From Pirellulaceae bacterium (lineage in GTDB: Bacteria; Planctomycetota; Planctomycetia; Pirellulales; Pirellulaceae): 64,000 bases of DNA. Where the stretch lies: assembly GCA_029243025.1 (NCBI GenBank), contig JAQWSU010000045.1, positions 1,054,001 to 1,118,000 of the forward strand. The letters are read 5' to 3'. The position numbers and the translations under genes are program-made. Positions 18,112 to 26,553 of this stretch are shown here, piece by piece (position 1 is the stretch's first letter; each line of letters begins with the position of its first letter). The notes beneath the pieces were generated by a model, which worked only from the letters and a program-made list of their open reading frames with translations, was not told the DNA's origin and did no database searches.

Positions 18112-18161
18112 GGATCATTTCAATCTCTCGCTTCGCACATCATGGCTCAGCCGACAGCCGG

Positions 18162-19340
18162 TCAGGCTGATTTTCGACGTCGGAATAACAACAGTTGTAC
18201 TGCTCCAACAATTAACAGCAGACCAGCCGTAGGTTCTGGAACGACTGCCACGCCACGGGCACCTTGCTCGTAACCGGCGTCACTAAAGGCTGCGACGAGG
18301 TCCGAGCTGTTGAAGAAGCTGTCACCACTAAAATCGCCTTCAGCCCAGCCTGCTGAATCTCCGCTTTCGTATTTGGCAAAGGAAAACACTTGGACGAGGT
18401 CCGAGCTGTTGAATTCGCCATCAAGATTGGCGTCGCCCATCCATGTACCCAACACATCGTGTACATAGTTGACACGCTCGGTGGTATCGGTCAGCGAACC
18501 ATCGTCGAGGCGATCAGCCGGATCTCCGCCGCCTTCGATGGCGGCCATATAGTGAGCCAATACTTGTTCCTCGGTTAGGGCTTTGTCGAATACGGATACT
18601 TCGTCAATCGAGCCCACAAATTGCGTGTCACCACCAAAGATCGGACCACCACCAATATTAAAGGGATTGCCGGAGATACCGAAGCTCTCCTTGTCCAAGT
18701 CCTCCAACGGCATCGTGTTATCCTGCTGGAGCTCTTGCTCTTCACCGTCGACGTAAAAATAGCTTTCCCCAGTTTCACCATCTGAGGTCAAAGCAATGTG
18801 ATGCCATTCTTCATTGTCAAACTCATACAACGAGTTGATGTGCACGTCACCACCGTCGGGTAACTCAGCCCAAAAGTGAACATCGTTGGGCCCAATGAAT
18901 CCAAACTCAATCGCGTTGTCTTGTCCGAATAGCCCAGCGCGATTGGAGAGTTCCGCTTCTTCAGGATTGATCCATCCCTCCAGCGTGAACGCACTAAGAT
19001 CGTCAAGAATCGGCTCGACAACCTCAACACCAGAAATATCGATACCAAAGTCGAGCCTGATCGCTTTGTTGTCGGGTAGTCCTGGAAGATCAGGACCGGC
19101 AGCTCCAGCGATGTCATCACCGAAGAACTCCCCGTTTCCATCCTCACCCAATGTGCCAAGATTCGGTGCAACGGTACCCGCACCACCTTCTTGATCAAGA
19201 TTCCAGTATCCGATTGGACCATCGGCCAACACGGCATCAGCATAGGCACTGGCGTGCGCACGGACCGTGAACGACATCAGAATCAAGAGCGTAGTTGGGA
19301 CGACCGTCCACTTCAGTGAGATACGACAAGACCACTTCAT
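18162..19340 (-). CDS. secreted LamG-domain protein with dockerin-like repeat and PEP-CTERM tail
   Basis: A 392-residue exported protein with GAGGT before the ATG and a signal peptide (LILMSFTVRAHASA). A LamG/concanavalin-like beta sandwich (GYWNLDQEGG, FTLEGWINPE, WHHIALTSDG, FVGSIDEVSVFDKAL) suggests glycan or protein binding. It is followed by the Ca-loop module GDANLDGEFNSSDLV plus a second loop (GDFSGDSFFNSSDLV), which recurs in four other proteins here. The C-terminus is a PEP-CTERM sorting signal: VPEP, a hydrophobic helix and RRRKSA. Known exosortase systems process such tails, placing the protein at the cell surface or in extracellular matrix. It is monocistronic with its own terminator. 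Confidence 0.9.
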   Translation of the reverse strand: MKWSCRISLKWTVVPTTLLILMSFTVRAHASAYADAVLADGPIGYWNLDQEGGAGTVAPNLGTLGEDGNGEFFGDDIAGAAGPDLPGLPDNKAIRLDFGIDISGVEVVEPILDDLSAFTLEGWINPEEAELSNRAGLFGQDNAIEFGFIGPNDVHFWAELPDGGDVHINSLYEFDNEEWHHIALTSDGETGESYFYVDGEEQELQQDNTMPLEDLDKESFGISGNPFNIGGGPIFGGDTQFVGSIDEVSVFDKALTEEQVLAHYMAAIEGGGDPADRLDDGSLTDTTERVNYVHDVLGTWMGDANLDGEFNSSDLVQVFSFAKYESGDSAGWAEGDFSGDSFFNSSDLVAAFSDAGYEQGARGVAVVPEPTAGLLLIVGAVQLLLFRRRKSA

Positions 19341-19518
19341 TACTTTTACCTCAAATCAGAGATGGGACCTGATAGAAAACGCCCATGGCGCTAAGTCGGT
19401 TTGCCTCTTCCCATTTCCAAATCGAATCGTCCATATCATAACTTAACGAAGCGCAAAGATACAGACAAAAACCTTACGATCATGTTAAGAATCCTTAGCG
19501 AGATCAGTTTGAACGTGA

Positions 19519-21402
19519 TCAATTCTGTTCAAACGGTCGGTCAGCCTCAAAGAATTCCAGATGCGAACGAATCGTTTTCACAACTCGTGGATTCCCCAAC
19601 AAATCGGCTTGAGCGATCGCTTTCCGTGCGGTCTGGCGCGCATCTTCGAAACGACCAGCAGCCGCATAGGCCACTGCCAACGTATCGAGGGCTGTCGGTT
19701 CTTTAAATTGGGTTGCTCGGCAGATTTTTTCGGCCAGATCAACGGCTTTGGTGGCATCACGAATTTTTGGGTCTGCGCTGGTGGCCATCACCCAAGCGAT
19801 ATTGTTCCATGGCAACGGATGTCCTTTCCGCAACTGGCTCATCTTTCGGTTTTGCGCCAGCGCATCTGCTGAGCGATCCAGGCGAATCAACAACGCCGAT
19901 AATTCGACATTTGTCGGCCAAGAGTTGGGATCATATCGGAGTGCCCAACGATAGGCGTTAACGGCCTGGTCATTCTTTCCATCCTGAATCAACAGCTTTG
20001 CCACATCGTGCAACAATTTCACGAGTTTGTGATTGGTTACACCCAGTTGAACCCAGGCGTCTACGGAACCGACCTTTTCGTCCGGAATGACGCACTGCTC
20101 AAGATAGTCATAGGCTGCCTGCCCGCGTCCCAGTCCAACCATTTGCATTGGAATCGCAATCAGATCCGGCGGAAACTCATCCGTGTACCATTTCCCTTGA
20201 AAGGGTACAGCGCCATCTCGTGAATCATTCTGTGACTGATCAAGTTGCTGCAAATCCTGGATCAGTTGTTCGGCTGATACCGGACCCTTATAGACGGCAA
20301 CCAAATTACCACTCCCATCTAAGAGAAAGCTGGATGGGATCGGCAAGGGTTCTTGTTTCAACGTCATGACACGTTCAATCGCTTCCAAGACCTCGAGTCC
20401 CTCCACGTCGACAGCAAGACCGGTAAAGGGAAATCCCAATTGATTCCAGGCGTCTCGAATCTGGTCAAGATCCATGGTCGAGTCTTTGGCAGCCAGTTCA
20501 ACATTCAAAGCAAAGATATCGACTCCGATCTCCTCAAATTTGTGCGAATATTTCTGCCACTCACTCAGTTCTTGCACGCAGGGCTGACACCAACTGGCCC
20601 ACAAGTTGATCACAACCGGTTTACCTGAAAACTCAAGGGGAGCGATTTGGCCGTCGAAGGAAACGATTTGCAATTTCGGCAATGGAAGACGTCTGGCCAA
20701 CCGGATGCGAGTCGCTGCACCAGCAACTGTCTGAGGTGAGGGTTCCACTGGAGTAAGAACAGGAGGATTCGTAACCCAGGGCGTGGCTCGTCCATCACCC
20801 TGCACAATCTCATAGCGTTGATCAACCGAGACTCCTTTTATTTCCTCGCTTTCACCGCCGGGCCAATGGACGATAATGCGATCAATATCTTTCCGGTCAC
20901 CCAGGCCGAAGTGCAGCCATTTACTGGACTGGGAAACAAAACCCTCGCCAGCCGAAACCCGACGCACAAATTTTTCGGTTGCATCATCCTGAAAGATCAG
21001 CTCTACCCGAGCGCCGATCGCATCCCGATTACAGCGAATGCCTCGCAGCTTGATCGCAAGAAAATGCGATTTCGCGCCGAGATCATTTTGCAGATAACGA
21101 ATTCGAGGACTGGTCCGATTGACCGTCCACAGATCGAGATCTCCATCGCCATCCCAATCAACCAACGCCAAGCCTCTTGAATCGGCATCATGATCCAGAC
21201 CGGCAGCGGACGATACGTTTGCGAACCGGGAGCCTCGCGTATTGAGAAAACAACAGTTGCGTTCGTGTCCGCTCAACGATCGCCCACTGTGGATCAGTGC
21301 GCCAAGCGACTTCCAACCGGCCAAGTACCGGGCGGTGCGAACAGCATTTTCACCATCGATATCAGCAGTCGTAGGCGATTGCGACAGAACCCGCCGCCAC
21401 AT
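19519..21402 (-). CDS. C-terminal part of a CRTAC1-type protein: VCBS, ASPIC/UnbV, thioredoxin and TPR domains
   Basis: A 627-codon frame that continues, in the same phase, the gene ending at 21409; the two are separated only by TGA AGT TTT. It opens in the middle of a propeller (FANVSSAAGLDHDADSRG, then a WDGDGDLDLW Ca-type loop) and has neither signal peptide nor ribosome binding site. This argues that it is not a separate gene. Domains: last VCBS/FG-GAP blade to about residue 95, ASPIC/UnbV at about 125-200, TlpA-like thioredoxin at about 240-375 with C272-Q-P-C275, and TPR-type repeats at about 430-610. The thioredoxin motif suggests periplasmic disulfide chemistry. It is either translated by UGA readthrough or recoding, or is the 3' half of a broken gene. 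Confidence 0.8.
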   Translation of the reverse strand: MWRRVLSQSPTTADIDGENAVRTARYLAGWKSLGALIHSGRSLSGHERNCCFLNTRGSRFANVSSAAGLDHDADSRGLALVDWDGDGDLDLWTVNRTSPRIRYLQNDLGAKSHFLAIKLRGIRCNRDAIGARVELIFQDDATEKFVRRVSAGEGFVSQSSKWLHFGLGDRKDIDRIIVHWPGGESEEIKGVSVDQRYEIVQGDGRATPWVTNPPVLTPVEPSPQTVAGAATRIRLARRLPLPKLQIVSFDGQIAPLEFSGKPVVINLWASWCQPCVQELSEWQKYSHKFEEIGVDIFALNVELAAKDSTMDLDQIRDAWNQLGFPFTGLAVDVEGLEVLEAIERVMTLKQEPLPIPSSFLLDGSGNLVAVYKGPVSAEQLIQDLQQLDQSQNDSRDGAVPFQGKWYTDEFPPDLIAIPMQMVGLGRGQAAYDYLEQCVIPDEKVGSVDAWVQLGVTNHKLVKLLHDVAKLLIQDGKNDQAVNAYRWALRYDPNSWPTNVELSALLIRLDRSADALAQNRKMSQLRKGHPLPWNNIAWVMATSADPKIRDATKAVDLAEKICRATQFKEPTALDTLAVAYAAAGRFEDARQTARKAIAQADLLGNPRVVKTIRSHLEFFEADRPFEQN

Positions 21403-21411
21403 AAAACTTCA
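21374..21411 (-). promoter_or_regulatory. in-frame UGA with SECIS-like hairpin (candidate selenocysteine site)
   Basis: UGA lies at 21411-21409. Starting 11 nt downstream the mRNA reads GGCG-GCG, loop GGUUCUGU, CGC, bulge AAU, CGCC (21398-21374), a 7-bp GC stem with one asymmetric bulge. Seventeen bases separate the UGA from the loop, and the loop begins with GG. In E. coli fdhF the corresponding loop (GGUC) lies 18 bases after the UGA. The resemblance is seen in sequence; function is inference. Confidence 0.4.
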
Positions 21412-23313
21412 CAAATCACCGTTGTCATCTTCCCGTGTGAGCATCCCGTTGGTGACCACCAGGTCTTCCCAACCATCATTATTGATGTCCACAAAGTTCG
21501 AAGACCACGCCCAACGCCCCATCGTCACGCCCATGGGTACCGTAACGTCACGGAAGGTTCCTTGACCAGTATTTTCGAACAGCGTATTTCCTCGTGCAAA
21601 ACGACGATAATCATCGCGCGTTGTCGATGCTGCATCGCGTTTAAATTGACGCTGATAGGCAATGCGATTACCTGCCGATGAAAACATATTACTCACGTAG
21701 ATGTCCGGATAACCATCCTGGTTATAATCACCCCAACTGACGGACATGCCAGCCGAAATATCTTCCACGCCAGCTGCAGCTGCAACGTTAACAAACTGCC
21801 CCTGATCGTTGCGATAAAGGCAGTTTCGACCGTAATCATTGGCAACGTACAGGTCGGGATCGCCGTCGCTGTCATAATCTTCCCAGGCGGCGGCAAGGCT
21901 AAACCGAGTGTTGTCCTGATCCAGTCCGACCTGTTTAGTTACGTCAACGTACTTCCACTCACCCTCATTACGAAACAGAAGATTACGAGCGCCATTATTG
22001 GCATCGTGAAAGGGAATCGGGTTGCCAAGTCCAATCGTGCCTTCCGCGGCATCTTCCAGCGTGAAGTAGCCGCAAACATAAATATCGAGGTCACCATCCA
22101 GGTCATAGTCGGAAGCAGCCAACGACACGACAGCAGAAGGCGTCCGAAAAGCCGATCGTTGATAGAATCTGCCGAATCCATCGTTTGCCATAAAAATAAC
22201 GAACCGTTCGGAAGCGATCACCAGATCCTGATCCCCATCATTATCCAGATCGAGAAATAATGCAGAGCGAGTTGCATCGAGATAATCGACCTCTGCGACG
22301 GCCGATACATCACGTGCCGTCCCGTCCTCTTTGTGCAGATACAAGCGGTTGGGCAGCCCACCGGGTTCACACACAAACACATCATCGAGACCATCTCCAT
22401 CGGCATCACCAATGGCAATCCCATGCAGGGCCACAAAATCCAGTCCAAGTCTGCGGTCCAGGGTGGATCCCCAGTGGTCCACACCAGCTCGCATTTGCTT
22501 CTGAAAACTTGGCACCCGGCCCAAGACGGTCTCGGTACAATCTTGAAACAAGGTTCCATGACCACTGCGAGAAATGACCTCCTCATACTCTTGGACCGCA
22601 ATCGATTTCAAGCGTGGTGTTTGACTGGAGGAAACCATCCAGTCACAGAGCCAAACTCCAGACTGCTGAATCGCTCCTTCCTTACCTTGACCCCCCAATT
22701 GGTAATAGGCCACCGTTTGCGCGCTATTCTCAGCAAGCTCAACTCGCACAAGTTTAAAGTGGACATGCAGACCATCGTTCCCAATGCCCGCTCTGAGTTG
22801 ATTCAGCGCTCGCGCCAAGCCATCGGCTGATTGAAACGACTCGTTACGATTTTCTGACGCCGGTGAGTCGGAACGACGCACCTCAAGGGGCGAATCATCA
22901 AAGACCGTCTTTAGATTCGAGGGACGCAAGGGTCCACATTCGAATCCATCGCTAACAAAGCCTTTCATTTGATTCCCAGCGACTGTCGCCTGACTCTCGA
23001 TCAAATGAGCCAAGGCTTTTAGTTGTGACATGGCTGATTCGCTAAAGGCCTCGGTATTCCAACCGTCTGCGGTCGGATCTTCACGATCCAAATCTTGCTT
23101 AAAAGGTGTTAGGTACCGTTCGTAGGACGAACCGGGAATCGAAGACAGCGAAGACGCTTTGGATACGGAACGAGTGTCAGAAATATTTGCTTGTTCCGGA
23201 ATCGGTTCGCTTTTCACCGTCGCATCCCGCGAGCAACCCGTGCCATACCCCACCAACACGACAAGGATCACAATCCAACGCAGCGAAGATCTTCGAATCG
23301 AATCGAAATTCAT
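21409..23313 (-). CDS. N-terminal part of a CRTAC1-type lipoprotein with FG-GAP/VCBS propeller
   Basis: About 635 residues from ATG 23313 (other in-frame starts lie up to 48 bases upstream) to the UGA at 21411-21409. A basic N-terminus and hydrophobic helix end in YGTGC, a possible lipoprotein cysteine. After a roughly 250-residue N-terminal region come FG-GAP/VCBS repeats with Ca loops: GDADGDGLDDVFV, DLDNDGDQDLVIA, DYDLDGDLDIYVC, DYDSDGDPDLYVA and DYNQDGYPDIYVS. The last blade, DINNDGWEDLVVTNGML, is cut by the UGA and the fold continues in frame afterwards. CRTAC1-like proteins are exported beta-propellers, often with an ASPIC/UnbV domain, and that domain is present only beyond the UGA. Together the two parts would form one protein of about 1,265 residues. 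Confidence 0.82.
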   Translation of the reverse strand: MNFDSIRRSSLRWIVILVVLVGYGTGCSRDATVKSEPIPEQANISDTRSVSKASSLSSIPGSSYERYLTPFKQDLDREDPTADGWNTEAFSESAMSQLKALAHLIESQATVAGNQMKGFVSDGFECGPLRPSNLKTVFDDSPLEVRRSDSPASENRNESFQSADGLARALNQLRAGIGNDGLHVHFKLVRVELAENSAQTVAYYQLGGQGKEGAIQQSGVWLCDWMVSSSQTPRLKSIAVQEYEEVISRSGHGTLFQDCTETVLGRVPSFQKQMRAGVDHWGSTLDRRLGLDFVALHGIAIGDADGDGLDDVFVCEPGGLPNRLYLHKEDGTARDVSAVAEVDYLDATRSALFLDLDNDGDQDLVIASERFVIFMANDGFGRFYQRSAFRTPSAVVSLAASDYDLDGDLDIYVCGYFTLEDAAEGTIGLGNPIPFHDANNGARNLLFRNEGEWKYVDVTKQVGLDQDNTRFSLAAAWEDYDSDGDPDLYVANDYGRNCLYRNDQGQFVNVAAAAGVEDISAGMSVSWGDYNQDGYPDIYVSNMFSSAGNRIAYQRQFKRDAASTTRDDYRRFARGNTLFENTGQGTFRDVTVPMGVTMGRWAWSSNFVDINNDGWEDLVVTNGMLTREDDNGDL

Positions 23314-23427
23314 CGCGGTCAACGCAATTAATACCATCCGTCGGAGCATACGACGATCCAAGATAGAGTAAGGATCCAGGAAAGGTTGAGCGACAAGAAC
23401 AGAAAAAAGATCTCTTGTCAGTATCGT

Positions 23428-24435
23428 TCAGGCTCCGTTAGGTGTCAACTTTTCCGTATCTCGATCTGGCGATGCATACTGAATCACCGCGGAAGGCAAA
23501 GCCTGACGAAGTTTTTGGACGCCACTCTGTGAAATCCCCGTTCCGATTAGGCTTAAGCGTTTCAAGCTAGTGAGCTTACTCAATTCATCCACCGCACGAT
23601 CGCCCAAGGCGTTCCCGCCGAGATTGAGTCCTTGCAACTCCAAGCCCATCAGGTATTGAATGCACTCGGGGGTCACCCGCGTCCTTCCCAGACCCAGAGT
23701 TCGCAGTGACTTCAAACCCGAGAGGTGTGATACCCCGCCGTCATCGACTTTTGTGAACGAAAGGTCCAACGCTACGAGCGATTGAAGCTCGCTAAGATGC
23801 CGAAGGCCTTCACCGGTTATCGGTGTGCTGGACAGATTGAGACTCTCTAATTGCTTGAGCGACTTCAATGACGCTAATCCATCGTCACTGATCTCGGTTC
23901 GGTCGAGTGCGAGGCCCGCAAGTTGATTCAAATCTCGCAGCTGCTTGAGTCCGTCATCGTTGGCACCCGTATCCCCAAGATTGATTGTTTCCAACTCCGC
24001 CAGGTTCCGAAGATGCCTTAGGGCAGAGCCTGTAATTTGCGTCGATTCTAAATCGAGGACTCGCAAACCCGACAACGTCGACAGCTTCTCCATACCCTCG
24101 TCGGTGATCTCAGACCGATTCAATAGCAGGACCGTAATCGGCGCACCAGCTTCTCGATTCCGGCGACGATAAATCCCACCCCACCGCTCAATCGACTCCA
24201 AGATTGAGTCGACGGGACGAGCGGTCGAGTTGGGTGGTTCTTCGGATCTTTTCTCGGCAACGGCCTCTGGTTCGTCCATTGACTTCTCGGAAGTCTGATC
24301 TTGACGACTTGGCCGATCTGCACTGGACTCAATCGCAGGCTGATGACAACCAACGATCATCGCCAGCGCGAGCATTATCGCGATCACTACCTTCGACAGG
24401 TTCAAGCAGTCTCGGTAACCAAATTCGAGTAACAT
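23428..24435 (-). CDS. leucine-rich repeat lipoprotein
   Basis: About 335 residues from ATG 24435. The signal segment KVVIAIMLALAMIVGC ends in a lipobox-like cysteine. A charged, low-complexity linker (residues about 35-85) precedes about eight LRRs of 24 residues, for example LRVLDLESTQITGSALRHL and LKRLSLIGTGISQSGVQKL. It probably acts as a membrane-tethered binding scaffold at the cell surface; partner unknown. The C-terminal SGVQKLRQALP is nearly the same as QGVQKLRRALP in the LRR protein at 6550-7425, so the two are paralogues. It sits 115 bp upstream of the CRTAC1-type gene on the same strand. Confidence 0.82.
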   Translation of the reverse strand: MLLEFGYRDCLNLSKVVIAIMLALAMIVGCHQPAIESSADRPSRQDQTSEKSMDEPEAVAEKRSEEPPNSTARPVDSILESIERWGGIYRRRNREAGAPITVLLLNRSEITDEGMEKLSTLSGLRVLDLESTQITGSALRHLRNLAELETINLGDTGANDDGLKQLRDLNQLAGLALDRTEISDDGLASLKSLKQLESLNLSSTPITGEGLRHLSELQSLVALDLSFTKVDDGGVSHLSGLKSLRTLGLGRTRVTPECIQYLMGLELQGLNLGGNALGDRAVDELSKLTSLKRLSLIGTGISQSGVQKLRQALPSAVIQYASPDRDTEKLTPNGA

Positions 24436-24696
24436 GGTGTGCAATTACCGACATGGACTAGTTCGTAACGCCTTGGACGCAAGCTGACTTCGAGGACCCC
24501 CTCGACCGCATCCAACTATCCTACATCTTGCTCATTGTCTGGCCGCACACCGATGGATGCAAGGTGCACCGGTCGCGAAACACGAATCCGGATCTTTAGG
24601 CATCAATAATTTTCGGCAAATGAACCAAGCCAATTGGACCCGTCCAGCACGAGGGTCGATTTCAAGCGTTTGGATCGGAAACCGTCGACCACCGAG

Positions 24697-25908
24697 TCAA
24701 TCAATCGCACAACCCGGCGTTGCCCTGCTCGATTTGGCCTGCAGGGCCAAATCAATTTCACTTAACTTGAATCGAGTGCAAACGACAGAATTCTTTTCAG
24801 GCCCCTGGCCATATTTGATGTACGTCGTTGCGACAAAGGTTCCATCCGCTAATCGCTCCAAGTCAGAATAGCCACAATCGGCGTTACCCGTGCCAGGCGG
24901 GGTGTCTTCGCCGCGGGCCGCATTATGAAGCAGCTTTATTCGGCACTGCCCCTCTCCTCCATGCAGCAAATCCTCAAAATGACCTATCCAAGCAACATAG
25001 TGTCCATAAGTCAAACTAGTTTTTGCTCGGTCTCTCATCGCGACAACGAGACGACCGTCTAAGCCGAACTTTGCCACGTGGCGATCCCCGGTCAAGGCAG
25101 CCGGCAACTCCCGAGGTTCGCTCCAGGTTCTCGCGTCATCTTCGCTCAATGAAAACAGCGACTGAAATCGGCGTGAGTTTTCTCGCAAGAGCATCAAACA
25201 TCGCTTTCCATCCGGCGAGCGAACCACGCATGGCTGGCTCCAGCGCGATGGGACACGAAGAATCTTTACCGCGTCGCTCCAGGTCAAGCCTCCATCACCA
25301 GATTCCGCTTGCACGACGAAGCCCGGGAGATCCGACCACATGACCAGCCGAGCTCCATCATCGAAACGATGAATTGTCTTGGGTGGCACTTCGCCCTGAA
25401 CACCGTTCGGACTCATCGGTGACCAACTCATTCCACCATCTTCGGAAACAGCTTGATGCATGGGGTAGGGTGGTTCGCCACCCCGACTCCAATCGAGTCC
25501 ATCCGCAAAGCAGAATAAACGCGAGCGGCCATCGACACCGACAAGTCGATGTAACGTAGGCGTATTTGACGTTTCGTTCCAATTCTCTGGGACTGGAAGC
25601 GGCTTCGACCAACTGAGACCACCGTCACCGCTGCGCGCAATCGGTCCAATCCACTGCGCGTGCCCGAGGCACCAAGCCGCAAACATCGTCTTCCCATCCG
25701 GCAACAACACCGTGTCGCAGTGTCCCTGATAAATTTCTTTCGTTCCTCGCGCGACAAAACTGTGCCTTTTGACTTGACCGGAAATATCAACCGTTGGCAG
25801 AGTGATGGCACGGAGCACCCCAGATGACGCACCACGGAAAGTCGGTAACTCGGCTGCCGACACCGAAAGCAAGAAGCACACACTGACAACAGGGAAACAC
25901 CATCTCAT
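24697..25908 (-). CDS. exported sialidase-like (BNR repeat) protein
   Basis: A 403-residue protein from ATG 25908, which places a signal peptide (WCFPVVSVCFLLSVSAAEL) at the N-terminus; the longer frame has no such feature. Several Asp-box motifs typical of the six-bladed sialidase propeller occur: SGDGGLSWSKP, SEDGGMSWSP, SGDGGLTWSDA and SEDDARTWSEP. It likely binds or cleaves terminal sugars outside the cytoplasm. With the SASA esterase at 9743 it suggests sialoglycan or other polysaccharide use, though Asp boxes alone do not prove sialidase activity. The extreme 3' end contains a 23-nt palindrome also found at 49123. Confidence 0.85.
   Translation of the reverse strand: MRWCFPVVSVCFLLSVSAAELPTFRGASSGVLRAITLPTVDISGQVKRHSFVARGTKEIYQGHCDTVLLPDGKTMFAAWCLGHAQWIGPIARSGDGGLSWSKPLPVPENWNETSNTPTLHRLVGVDGRSRLFCFADGLDWSRGGEPPYPMHQAVSEDGGMSWSPMSPNGVQGEVPPKTIHRFDDGARLVMWSDLPGFVVQAESGDGGLTWSDAVKILRVPSRWSQPCVVRSPDGKRCLMLLRENSRRFQSLFSLSEDDARTWSEPRELPAALTGDRHVAKFGLDGRLVVAMRDRAKTSLTYGHYVAWIGHFEDLLHGGEGQCRIKLLHNAARGEDTPPGTGNADCGYSDLERLADGTFVATTYIKYGQGPEKNSVVCTRFKLSEIDLALQAKSSRATPGCAID
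24731..24753. repeat. 23-nt imperfect palindrome, copy 1
   Basis: GATTTGGCCTGCAGGGC followed by CAAATC: both arms are near-complementary around a TGCA centre. It lies within the last codons of the sialidase-like gene and matches 20 of 23 bases of the intergenic copy at 49123-49145. Confidence 0.45.
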
Positions 25909-26553
25909 GAATCGATCCCAACCTTCTTGAGTCAAAATGTAAAACTCGCTGCTCCCGTGGAATGGGTCAGCCACATGCATCGGACCCAGCCACCTTCCTG
26001 GCAAAGAGCCTAATGGATGAAACGATCATAAAACAGCGATTACCGTCAAATAGAATTCACCCACGATGCATTTCAACCGCAGAACCGACCCGTGGTTTTA
26101 TCCATGCCAAAACCTGTTTACGAATCAACACCCACGTTGAGGGATCTGAAGGTAGAAGACATGAAGATACCAGTGATCTGAACTTGTATTCGAACAGAAT
26201 ATTTGACAACACCCATTTGGACGGATAATCTGCAAACCTCGGTAAGGAACTCTGGAATCACCTCGATAATAAATCGGCTCTTCGAATGTCCCATGCTCGA
26301 ATACAATCTGCTGTTTCGGTCAGTTTCACTCGACGAACATCGAGCGATGTAATTCTGAAATCTCGCGACTCATTCTGGGGTCAACCGTTCTTGCCAAGCG
26401 ATCCCGAGAAAAGGATCGTCGCTAAAAACACAAATCAGCAGCCATGCTGCAGACACCTATTGAGACGATCTTTTTCACCACCCAAGATCGATCGACTGCG
26501 ACCAGTCGGCTTAGGTCATAACCCTGCTAGTGTCATTTTGTGGAGCTACAACG
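25909..26553. other. divergent intergenic region
   Basis: About 645 bp between the sialidase-like gene (minus) and the LamG protein gene (plus). Short frames exist on both strands, but none has a family signature or ribosome binding site. No RNA gene or repeat recognised; presumably promoters for both neighbours. Confidence 0.4.
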
